Assembly: GCA_018336015.1 (NCBI GenBank)
Contig: JAGXQZ010000065.1
Coordinates: 1 to 64,000, forward strand
Direction of reading: 5' to 3'
Origin: Algoriphagus sp.
Lineage (GTDB): Bacteria; Bacteroidota; Bacteroidia; Cytophagales; Cyclobacteriaceae
Length of the DNA: 64,000 bases
Made by a program: the position numbers and the translations under genes
Part shown: one piece after another, positions 6,320-13,875 of the stretch
How the letters are laid out: each line of letters starts with the position of its first letter
Position numbering within the stretch: position 1 is the first letter of the stretch
The notes under the pieces: generated by a model
Told to the model about the DNA's origin: nothing
The model's database searches: none
What the model saw: the letters and a program-made list of their open reading frames with translations, nothing else

Positions 6320-6343
6320 TATGATCTCATGAAGTATGATCAT
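6320..6343. promoter_or_regulatory. Possible operator upstream of the Crp/Fnr gene
   Basis: The inverted repeat ATGATC (6321-6326) and GATCAT (6338-6343) overlaps a direct repeat TATGATC (6320-6326 and 6335-6341). It sits about 52-75 bases before the start codon at 6395. Crp/Fnr proteins bind dyads and often regulate themselves, so it is a candidate binding site; no experimental consensus was compared. Confidence 0.35.
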
Positions 6344-6394
6344 CGGTGAGAGAAAGCCTTTGTAGAATACCGATTTTTGCAAAAAAGTACCTTT

Positions 6395-7009
6395 ATGGAG
6401 TTCAGTCTTTTTGAATACCTAACCGACCACCAGGTGGAAGGCTACTCCCAAGTCAAAAGCTTGGAAGCTGAGAAAGGAACCTTGCTCTATCAACCCCCAC
6501 AGCGGATTACACCGATCTATGAATTGGTCAAAGGAGCGGTAAAAATAGGGACTTACTCTCCCCAAGGTGAGGAAATCTGCTATGACCTACTCAGACCGGG
6601 CGACTTTTTTGGCAACCTCCAATACCTCAACGGGCAATTCTCAGAATTTGCCAGGACACTCACCCCGGTGATTTTACGGTCGTATGAGCAGCCTTTTTTC
6701 AAAAAAATCACCACCCATATACCGGAGATCTCCGAGTGGTTTTCTTACAAACTAGTCAGCCGCTGGTGCCTGGCGGAGGATCGGTTGTATGCCGTGCGCA
6801 GTATGGATGCGCGTGAAAAAGTGCAGCGAATCATCAAGCAGTTTCAAGGGAATCTGGAAGATGCTACCGGCAAAAATCAGCTGGTATTTGATCTCCTCAC
6901 CATGCAGGACTTGGCAGATCTGACCGGGATGACCCGACAGACGGTATCTAAAGTAATCAAGGAAGAATACTTCCGATCCGGCCTTGCCCGATCCAAAAGA
7001 AAGAGCTGA
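6395..7009 (+). CDS. Crp/Fnr-family transcriptional regulator
   Basis: A 204-residue regulator with an N-terminal cyclic-nucleotide-binding-like beta-roll (about 20-120, containing YELVKGAVKIGTYSPQGEE and LLRPGDFFGN) and a C-terminal winged helix-turn-helix (LTMQDLADLTGMTRQTVSKV, about 165-185). There is no Cys cluster, so it is not an iron-sulfur Fnr. The ligand-binding loop does not show the full cAMP consensus, so the effector is unknown. The start is the ATG at 6395; the frame can be extended to a TTG at 6377 but this adds an unlikely leader. It is followed by a hairpin shared with the convergent phosphodiesterase gene. A dyad at 6321-6343 may be its own operator. Confidence 0.88.
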   Translation: MEFSLFEYLTDHQVEGYSQVKSLEAEKGTLLYQPPQRITPIYELVKGAVKIGTYSPQGEEICYDLLRPGDFFGNLQYLNGQFSEFARTLTPVILRSYEQPFFKKITTHIPEISEWFSYKLVSRWCLAEDRLYAVRSMDAREKVQRIIKQFQGNLEDATGKNQLVFDLLTMQDLADLTGMTRQTVSKVIKEEYFRSGLARSKRKS

Positions 7010-7034
7010 AAAAACCGGTCGAAACATCGACCGG
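7009..7034 (-). terminator. Terminator between convergent genes
   Basis: Perfect 8-bp stem CCGGTCGA/TCGACCGG (7015-7022 with 7027-7034). Six T residues follow on the minus strand, so it mainly ends the leftward phosphodiesterase transcript; on the plus strand the tail is weaker (CTTTCAGG). Confidence 0.8.
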
Positions 7035-7056
7035 CTTTCAGGTTGGAGGCAAAATA

Positions 7057-8418
7057 TTATTTTTTGATCCCTGGGTAGAGGTTACTTTCAGGAAGTTCCA
7101 TTTTCAGATTGAGCAGGTAATCCACCACTGCTGCCACATCCACCAAGCTCATTTCCTGGATCTCCACGTTGGATTTGATTCCCGCACCCCAGGCAATAAA
7201 GCCTGTTTCGATCTCATCAAAATCAGGGAAAAATCCGTGCGTGCCCCCTTTGGCAGGCTTCAATACGGCTCCCTGCGTACTGGCAGAAAATGATACTCCG
7301 CGGATAGGGGCCAAGGCCAAAGCGGCGTTGGGATCTGCTCCGATTTGAGCCAACTCTTCCTTCTCCACTACACGAAACAGTTTCTTGTAATTTTCCGGCA
7401 GTTGGTTCAAAATGGATTTTACCTGATCCAGCGTTTTCTGATCCTTAGGATCTTTGAGATGCAAAAATGCCGAGGCTCCACTGGTATGGAATGTTGCTTT
7501 CCAATTGCCTCTATCCGGCTTGTTTTCCATCAATCCTGCTGCTACGAGCCATACATTTGGGCTGATGGAACTATGAATATTGACAAATCCGTGATCTCCG
7601 GTGACGATGAAGGTCGTTTGGTCTAAAATACCGGCACGCTCTGCTGCTTCCATGATTTTGCCGATGGCACGATCGGTGGCGGCAAGGGATTTTCTAACCA
7701 TGAGTCCCTCTCTTCCTTCTTCATGCTGGAAATGATCCGTAGCAATCAGGTGCAAGGTGATCAAGTTGGGCTTGTAGGTTTCGAGGACATAGCCGGCCAT
7801 TTCTCCGATTCGATCTTCGCGATTGAGGTAATCCCCATTGAAGGTGCGCAGGTTGAGCTTGCCCAATACTTGCTCTTCCAGCTCAGCGAGGAGCCCTTTT
7901 GGATTTTCCTCATTTCGCATTGGTTCTATTCGGCCAAAACCTTCTTCCAGACTCCAAAATTCAGGAAGGTTGTAATCAATAGGTGCACCTACCGTGACCG
8001 GCCAGATAAAGCTGGCAGATTTCATTCCTTCTTTTCTGACTGCATCCCAAAGGGTAGGCACTTTGATCTTTTCAGATTCCCAATACCAGCGTCCGGTCTG
8101 TCCTCCTTCTTCAAATGGGGCATTGTAATAAATACCATGAGCCGCAGGCGTACGACCAGTCACAATGGTGGTATGGGAAGGATAGGTGACCGAAGGAAAA
8201 ACACCTGTCACTCCTTCTGCTCGTGCCCCTTCTGAAGCCATCTGCTGGAGATTGGGTGCAGGCCAAGATGGATCAAGGTAAAAGTCAGGTCTGAACCCAT
8301 CAATGGAAATTAGAACCACATGGTTGCTTGGGCGGTCCTGGGCTATGGTTTGAGAGACGCCCATAGCCAGAAAAAGGACCGGCATCAGTCCCAAGCTTAA
8401 AGATTTTAAATAGCTCAT
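7057..8418 (-). CDS. Secreted alkaline-phosphatase-superfamily phosphodiesterase (NPP-like)
   Basis: A 453-residue enzyme with a signal peptide (LGLMPVLFLAMGVSQTIAQD). It matches nucleotide pyrophosphatase/phosphodiesterases: metal ligand in VLISIDGFRPDF, nucleophile Thr in FPSVTYPSHTTIVTG, metal ligands in ATDHFQH and TGDHGF, and a late His in KGGTHGFFPD. It would hydrolyse phosphodiester or pyrophosphate bonds outside the cytoplasm; ENPP-like enzymes act on nucleotides or lipid head groups, and the substrate here is unknown. The start is the ATG at 8418; a TTG extension to 8439 precedes the signal peptide and is less likely. It lies downstream of the TonB receptor gene, with a strong terminator between them. 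Confidence 0.9.
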   Translation of the reverse strand: MSYLKSLSLGLMPVLFLAMGVSQTIAQDRPSNHVVLISIDGFRPDFYLDPSWPAPNLQQMASEGARAEGVTGVFPSVTYPSHTTIVTGRTPAAHGIYYNAPFEEGGQTGRWYWESEKIKVPTLWDAVRKEGMKSASFIWPVTVGAPIDYNLPEFWSLEEGFGRIEPMRNEENPKGLLAELEEQVLGKLNLRTFNGDYLNREDRIGEMAGYVLETYKPNLITLHLIATDHFQHEEGREGLMVRKSLAATDRAIGKIMEAAERAGILDQTTFIVTGDHGFVNIHSSISPNVWLVAAGLMENKPDRGNWKATFHTSGASAFLHLKDPKDQKTLDQVKSILNQLPENYKKLFRVVEKEELAQIGADPNAALALAPIRGVSFSASTQGAVLKPAKGGTHGFFPDFDEIETGFIAWGAGIKSNVEIQEMSLVDVAAVVDYLLNLKMELPESNLYPGIKK

Positions 8419-8448
8419 GGTGAAAATGGATTTTATCAAGAGTGAAAG

Positions 8449-8488
8449 AAAAAAGACCCGGATTTCACGGAAGGAAAATCCGGGTCTT
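8449..8488 (-). terminator. Terminator of the TonB-dependent receptor gene
   Basis: Perfect 13-bp stem (AAGACCCGGATTT with its complement, 8453-8465 and 8476-8488), then six T residues on the minus strand. It separates the receptor from the phosphodiesterase. Confidence 0.9.
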
Positions 8489-8503
8489 GATTTATGATAT
8501 CAA

Positions 8504-11500
8504 TTAAAAGAAGATTCTTCCTGAAATCTGAACTTGGTAAGGAGTACCGCCCGGATTAGCCACGCCTACGTTAGGATTGATCTGGTAGACATATTGCTGC
8601 TTCACTCGGTCAAAGTTTCGGAGTGTCATCAGGTTTTGGTTACCCAGGTTTTTGGATGTACCCCATTCTTTGTTAAACATATTGGCGAGGTTGAAAATAT
8701 CGGCTCCCAATTCAATACCTGTTCTTTTGGCATTGTTGAGGTAGAATTTTTTGGTCACACGCACATCCCAAAATCCGAAGTATCCATTTTCACCCCCGTT
8801 TCTTTCGGCTACCTTGCCCAAGCTGTTCTGGATATAAGAAAGTGCTTGGTTGTTTGGATTGGCCAAAACCTCTTTCATTGCTGTTGCGACAGATTCAGTT
8901 AAACCCGGGGTGTTTGGATCAAATACGAAGGCTAAATCGTTGGAATTGACAAAATCACCATTCACGTTACCATTTACCACAAGTGAATATCTAGTACCTC
9001 CGATGCCTGAATATCTGACTCCCACTGTCACTCCCTTGAATGATGGAAGTGTTCCATAGAATACCACTTTTTTTCTATACTGACCATTGGAATAACTCAT
9101 ACGGGAAAGATCTCTAGGATCGTCTACAACGGCCTGTCCAAGTGTAGCTGTATTTGCCACATTTCCATTGTAAGAAGTATTATCTCTTGAATCGTTCCAA
9201 GTGTAGCTAGCAGTGATCTGACCATCTTTGAAGTATCGGTAAGTACCGTCGATTACCACCGTGTAGGTATTGTTTCTTCCTTCACTTACCAATTCGAGAA
9301 CTCTACCTACTTGTGTGGTCTTTCTTCCTTTGGTCCAGTCAGCGTTTCCGTTGGTCGTGCTGATGGTCTCTAGTGGCACATATACCCCACGATTACCTTC
9401 ATTTGCCAATCGGAAGTAAGGCTGATCTACCATGTTTCTATCCACATACATGTAGTTGTTACGAGCCAGAGAGGCAATGACATTTGCACCAAGACGTAGC
9501 CTATTATTGATGATCTTGTTGTACATCACATTCGCTTTGTAAACAGTAGGTACCTTGAGATCCTCACTGTTCATATTGATCGTGGTGACAGGCGATACCC
9601 CTGGAAGATTTAGGAGATTTGCGCCCGGTGCGGTAGCAGGATTATTTCTGTAGGACACAAAATCCGGGGTTGGAACCGCCGCTCCTGTAATGTCAACTGC
9701 AACGATTTTGGTACCGTCAAACTGTAGGTTATTGACATCAGAATAGTTGTTCAGAGCAGATCCAAAAACACCACCCCCGATCCTCAAAACATCAGTTTGT
9801 TTTTGATTGATATCCCAAGTGAATTGGAATCGAGGCTGTATTTGAAAAGCATTGGTCTTCACATCAGTTCTCAATCCAAGCTCATTGAATACAGTCTGAT
9901 TGAAGTTTGGGGCATTTTTATACCCGGTGTAATCTCCTCTCAAACCTAAAACCAAGCTCATTCCACTACCCAAATCAGTATCAGCTTGGGCAAAGATCCC
10001 TCCACCAAAAATGGTTTGCTTCACGGTAGGGTCCGTCAACGCCACTTCTCTGGCATATCTAAAAGGTTTTAGGTTGTCAAAATTGTCCAACCCGGTGAAA
10101 AAGAAACGTCCGTTGAACTCACTGGTGGCCAAGGAAGAAAGTTTATTCATCAACATGTCCACTCCGAATGTATAGTTGGTTTTTCCCTTATTGTAGTAAA
10201 GGTTATTGACCAACTGGTAAACATTGGATTCAAATCGCTCCGGCAGATACCGCTGTCCACCAAGTTGGATGTTGGTATTGACTGTACGGTCATTGACCTG
10301 AGATTGCACATTCTGTACGATGGCTCTGGGGATATTTTCACTGGGTAGCTGAGAGCTTGGACGACCATCATCCAACGTGTAGAGGTATTGGAGCTTTAGC
10401 TCATTGGTCAAGTTTGGAGCAAGGACTGTTCTCAAAGATGCCATTAAACTATTGGCTGTAGATAAATGATCTCCATAAACTTCATATAGGTTGATAGAGG
10501 TGTTATCGTTTACACCTTGGCTGTTTAAATCCCAAGAGAAGTTATTTCTGACCGTTAGCAAATTCTTTGAATTGATCTGATAATCCAGTCGGGCAAAAGC
10601 AGTGTGGGAATACCGTAGCTTGTCAAAACTTCCTGTTTGAGGAGATTCAGCTACACCGTATTTAGATCTTGCAATCTGAAGATATCGATCTAGGGATTGA
10701 CGGGATACATTAAATCTAACTTCATCTTCTGGAGTCTGAAGATCTGCGATAAATAGAGGCTGAGCGTCTCTCTGACCATCATAGGCCACAAAATAGTGAA
10801 GCTTATCTTTGATGATGGGACCACCTAGGGTCACCCCATATTGTTGAATTGCAAATTCATTGTTTCTAAGATTACCACGGATATCATACTTGCTGGCTAG
10901 CCAATCTGCCCGATTGAAAAGAAAAGCAGATCCCTCTACGCGGTTGGTACCGGTTTTCGTCACAGCAGAAATGATCCCTCCTCCACTTCGACCATTCGTA
11001 ACATCGTAGTCATTGGTCAATACCTCAAATTCTCGGATAGCTTCCATCGAAATAGAAAATGGACCTCTATTAGTCGAACCACTCGATAGTGGGCTTCGAT
11101 TGGTCATCCCATCAATGGTGTAATTGGTCGAAGAAAAAAGCTGGCCTAATAGATTACTACCGTTAGATACTGGAGAAAGATCAACAAGGGAGTTGAAATT
11201 TCTTCCATTCACCGGAAGCGTAGACATGTCTTTGGATGATACCGCAGTGGAGCTTCCTAGGCGATCTAGGCTGTTTGCGATTGAACTGGCTATAACGCTT
11301 ACCTCTCCTAAATCGGTAGCTTGTTCACTTAGCAAAAAGTCCAGTTTGATATTGTCCCCTTGGTTAAGTGTGATTCCTGTAACTGTCTTTGAACCATAGC
11401 CTAAGTAGCTCGCTGTAACAGTGTAGTTATTCCCTAATGGAATTTGGGAAATCAAATAATTACCGGTAATCCCCGTCACTGTAGAAGCTGTAAACCCTGT

Positions 11501-11674
11501 CAATTCGTTTTTGACAAGGATTTGTGCACCAATCAGGACTTCGCCACTTGTGTCCGTTAACTTTCCAGATACGGACGCATTCACTAATTGCGCATAAGTA
11601 TTCTGATGGATCAGTATGGTGATCATCAAAAGAAATACTATGCTGAGGGTTTTTGTAAAAGTTTTAAATCCCAT
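8504..11674 (-). CDS. Oar-like TonB-dependent outer membrane receptor
   Basis: A 1056-residue outer membrane protein. Order of parts: signal peptide (about 1-28, ending TYAQ), carboxypeptidase-regulatory-like beta-sandwich (about 34-115, VSGKLTDTSGEVLIGAQILV), plug domain (about 125-240, with TLPVNGRNFNSLVDLSP and TNYTIDGMTNRS), then a long beta-barrel ending QVQISGRIFF with the terminal aromatic expected of barrel proteins. This is the Oar subfamily of TonB receptors, which import or display large substrates; the substrate is unknown. No SusD partner is present, so it is not a standard glycan-utilisation pair. A -7 element lies 26 bases upstream of the start and a strong terminator follows. 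Confidence 0.92.
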   Translation of the reverse strand: MGFKTFTKTLSIVFLLMITILIHQNTYAQLVNASVSGKLTDTSGEVLIGAQILVKNELTGFTASTVTGITGNYLISQIPLGNNYTVTASYLGYGSKTVTGITLNQGDNIKLDFLLSEQATDLGEVSVIASSIANSLDRLGSSTAVSSKDMSTLPVNGRNFNSLVDLSPVSNGSNLLGQLFSSTNYTIDGMTNRSPLSSGSTNRGPFSISMEAIREFEVLTNDYDVTNGRSGGGIISAVTKTGTNRVEGSAFLFNRADWLASKYDIRGNLRNNEFAIQQYGVTLGGPIIKDKLHYFVAYDGQRDAQPLFIADLQTPEDEVRFNVSRQSLDRYLQIARSKYGVAESPQTGSFDKLRYSHTAFARLDYQINSKNLLTVRNNFSWDLNSQGVNDNTSINLYEVYGDHLSTANSLMASLRTVLAPNLTNELKLQYLYTLDDGRPSSQLPSENIPRAIVQNVQSQVNDRTVNTNIQLGGQRYLPERFESNVYQLVNNLYYNKGKTNYTFGVDMLMNKLSSLATSEFNGRFFFTGLDNFDNLKPFRYAREVALTDPTVKQTIFGGGIFAQADTDLGSGMSLVLGLRGDYTGYKNAPNFNQTVFNELGLRTDVKTNAFQIQPRFQFTWDINQKQTDVLRIGGGVFGSALNNYSDVNNLQFDGTKIVAVDITGAAVPTPDFVSYRNNPATAPGANLLNLPGVSPVTTINMNSEDLKVPTVYKANVMYNKIINNRLRLGANVIASLARNNYMYVDRNMVDQPYFRLANEGNRGVYVPLETISTTNGNADWTKGRKTTQVGRVLELVSEGRNNTYTVVIDGTYRYFKDGQITASYTWNDSRDNTSYNGNVANTATLGQAVVDDPRDLSRMSYSNGQYRKKVVFYGTLPSFKGVTVGVRYSGIGGTRYSLVVNGNVNGDFVNSNDLAFVFDPNTPGLTESVATAMKEVLANPNNQALSYIQNSLGKVAERNGGENGYFGFWDVRVTKKFYLNNAKRTGIELGADIFNLANMFNKEWGTSKNLGNQNLMTLRNFDRVKQQYVYQINPNVGVANPGGTPYQVQISGRIFF

Positions 11675-11699
11675 AGTATTGAGTTGGTTGATTTTGCCT

Positions 11700-11707
11700 C
11701 AAAACTA
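11700..11707 (-). promoter_or_regulatory. -7 promoter element of the TonB receptor gene
   Basis: On the minus strand the sequence is TAGTTTTG, an exact TAnnTTTG, 26 bases upstream of the ATG at 11674. No clear -33 TTG at the usual spacing. Confidence 0.5.
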
Positions 11708-11869
11708 GCCTGGGACACAAGCTGGGATTTGTTAAAAATTAACATTTACCCCATTCTTCATGAAAGCTTAAAAAGGGCAACAATTCAATAAACTTTGATA
11801 TCAAGCTAAGTTACATTTGACCATGCAAGTGATTAAATTCAAGTACTTCTCAAGTTTTAGGACTTAACC

Positions 11870-11899
11870 AAAAAAAAACCGGCTAGTCATCCAGCCGGT
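11870..11899 (-). terminator. Terminator of the choice-of-anchor I lipoprotein gene
   Basis: Stem CCGGCT/AGCCGG (11879-11884 with 11893-11898), extended by an A-T pair, followed by nine T residues on the minus strand; 28 bases after the stop codon. Confidence 0.88.
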
Positions 11900-11926
11900 C
11901 TTTAAGATAATTAAACCCAAATTACA

Positions 11927-13444
11927 TTAATTCATATAGACGGTTACTCTTCCGTCCCCTTCTGAGCTGACGACCAGAAGTGGTCTTCCCGTTGGACTTT
12001 CGAAGTCAGGGATAAACAATAAACCCTCTGGGGCATCATGACCCGGATCGCCCAAGGATTTTACTCCATCTAGCAATTGAAGGAATCTTAATCCGGATGC
12101 TCCGTTCAATTCATACACCATAATGGCATCTGAGCGCTCCAGGCCAACAAAAACGATATTTCTGCCTTGGATTTGGCCGATTTCGACGGCCTCCGGTTCT
12201 ACCCCCTTATTATCACTTCTGCCATCATCATACAGCGATGAATTTGCCATCAGAAGATCTCGCTCCAGGTCCTTATAATCTCTTACCAATTCCCCATTTC
12301 TTCCATTCCAAATGGAAAAGGATCTTGCACCTATCCCGTAAAGGATATCGAAATCACCATCTCCATCGATATCGCCTGCTGAATTGGTCACGGTATATCT
12401 TCCAAGATTTTGATCTTTCACAAGCTCCGCCAAATCCGGGAAAGCAGTAGGATCGAGCTTTAGTTCTTTTACTCGCTTTTCCTCTCCATACCCCGAATAA
12501 TCTCTGGTATCACCTTCGTTTGCTGTGATCAAAAACGTATTGGCTCCCAATTCAAAAGAAGTAATGGCATCAGGAAGGTAATACGCCAACAGTGGCCAGT
12601 TTTTCAAATTTCCAACTATACCATCCCGATCACTGACGTCAAGTTCGTTTCCGGAAAGCGAATGGTCCTTAACGCCCATCGGGAATATGTCGGTCACCAC
12701 TTTACGCTTGAGGTCTACTTTAGCCAAGGCATTGTTCTCTTGAAGAGTGACCCAAGCAGTAGAGGAGGAAGCATCGATCGTCACATATTCCGGCTCGATA
12801 TCCTGAGCAAATGAGGCATTAGGGCCAAAAATCCGCATTCCTTTTGCCATGAGCTCCTGCTTTCTGCCAGCAAATCCCTCAAAGCCAAGGGTACTTACCG
12901 CAAAATTTTTATTGACTTCTATAATAGAAACCGAACCTTCCGGGTCTATGGTATAAGTTGAATTTGGCTCGCCTTCATTGGCTGTTACGATAAGGTTACC
13001 ATCTGGGCTAAACGTCACCATATCCGGCAAAGCTCCTACAGGAACCACCGCTTGGGGAGTACTCAAATCGGTTGTTGAATAGACCAAAACCACCCCATTA
13101 TCCGTCTTTACAGTTCCTTCTACTGCGATGGCCAATTTGCCGTTTTTTACAGCTACTGAATTCACTCCCCCACCATAGGCAGTGATGCTGATTGGAGAAA
13201 GCTTGACCAGATTTTTAGGATCAGCAAAGTCAATGACATCTACACGGGAACCTCCGTCATTATTGACCACAAAGAGCTTTTTGCTTAAAGGGTCAAATGC
13301 AGTAATTTCAGCGGCGGTGGCACCTCCAATTTTTAAACTTGACACCTCTTGGAATGAAATCCCCACCGGTGCCATTCTCGAGATCCTTTCAGTGCAACTT
13401 GCCAATAGCAAAAGTGAAGCACCCAATAGATAAAATTTCTTCAT
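11927..13444 (-). CDS. Choice-of-anchor I family lipoprotein, beta-propeller-like
   Basis: A 505-residue protein starting MKKFYLLGASLLLLASC; the lipobox LLASC predicts acylation and envelope anchoring. The body has repeated propeller-like blades: ITAFDPLSKKLFVVNNDGG, then FSPDGNLIVTANEGEPN, then FLITANEGDTRDYSGYGEE. The NEGEPN and NEGDTRDY motifs are characteristic of the choice-of-anchor I family, whose members carry varied anchors; here the anchor is a lipid at the N-terminus. An acidic loop DIDGDGDFDILYG resembles a calcium-binding site. Function is not established; a role in surface binding or phosphoester chemistry is only speculation. The start is the ATG at 13444, since the TTG extension adds residues before the signal peptide. 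Confidence 0.85.
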   Translation of the reverse strand: MKKFYLLGASLLLLASCTERISRMAPVGISFQEVSSLKIGGATAAEITAFDPLSKKLFVVNNDGGSRVDVIDFADPKNLVKLSPISITAYGGGVNSVAVKNGKLAIAVEGTVKTDNGVVLVYSTTDLSTPQAVVPVGALPDMVTFSPDGNLIVTANEGEPNSTYTIDPEGSVSIIEVNKNFAVSTLGFEGFAGRKQELMAKGMRIFGPNASFAQDIEPEYVTIDASSSTAWVTLQENNALAKVDLKRKVVTDIFPMGVKDHSLSGNELDVSDRDGIVGNLKNWPLLAYYLPDAITSFELGANTFLITANEGDTRDYSGYGEEKRVKELKLDPTAFPDLAELVKDQNLGRYTVTNSAGDIDGDGDFDILYGIGARSFSIWNGRNGELVRDYKDLERDLLMANSSLYDDGRSDNKGVEPEAVEIGQIQGRNIVFVGLERSDAIMVYELNGASGLRFLQLLDGVKSLGDPGHDAPEGLLFIPDFESPTGRPLLVVSSEGDGRVTVYMN

Positions 13445-13704
13445 CGTTTTTTTGAAGTTTAAATAAGACAAAATGATTTCGAAATTATCTAACAGTGCCT
13501 TTTACCTCATTTTTAATGCATTACATTATCATTAATTAAAACATAAGGTTCTTCATGCTGATATAATATGGGAGCAGGTTAGATCTATTTTCATAACATC
13601 TGTAAAAACCTGTCTTTTGAGAATTAACCCCTATTGTTTTTGCCTTGTAAAAAGTACTCTTTCCTGATTTTTAAAATGATTCTCCCCCAAAAGCCCATTT
13701 CTTC

Positions 13705-13712
13705 TATCTTTG
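13705..13712 (+). promoter_or_regulatory. -7 promoter element of ileS-lspA
   Basis: TATCTTTG, an exact TAnnTTTG match. It predicts a transcript starting near 13719 and therefore a leader of about 155 nt before the GTG start at 13876. The rest of the gap back to 13445 is AT-rich and shows no gene. Confidence 0.55.
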
Positions 13713-13724
13713 TGCCTTGTTTTG

Positions 13725-13838
13725 AGCGGGATGCCCCGCGTGAGGGATAGAAGCGGCATCCCGGCAACCCGATGGAAATCGGGGAGGCGGGATACAGCGG
13801 ATAGCCCGACCCGCCCCTTTTCGGGCGGGGCACGCCCA
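13725..13838 (+). repeat. GC-rich folded element in the ileS leader
   Basis: Three consecutive inverted repeats: CGGGATGCC/GGCATCCCG (13727-13735 with 13755-13763), CCCGAT/ATCGGG (13768-13773 with 13778-13783) and CCCGCCC/GGGCGGG (13810-13816 with 13823-13829). The segment is strikingly GC-rich against its AT-rich surroundings. From memory, elements with the same core phrases (TGAGGGATAGAAGC and AGCGGATAGCCCGACC) recur in intergenic DNA of Cytophagales and Flavobacteria, so it may be a dispersed repeat that has landed in a leader rather than an ileS-specific switch. It lacks the T-box signature expected of a tRNA-sensing leader. Confidence 0.6.
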
Positions 13839-13875
13839 AAAAATCCATTTCTACCAAGTTCACCAGATACACGCA

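Noticed and set aside
13725..13875. T-box riboswitch for ileS
   Set aside because: No T-box core sequence or antiterminator layout, no terminator before the start, and T-boxes are rare in this phylum.
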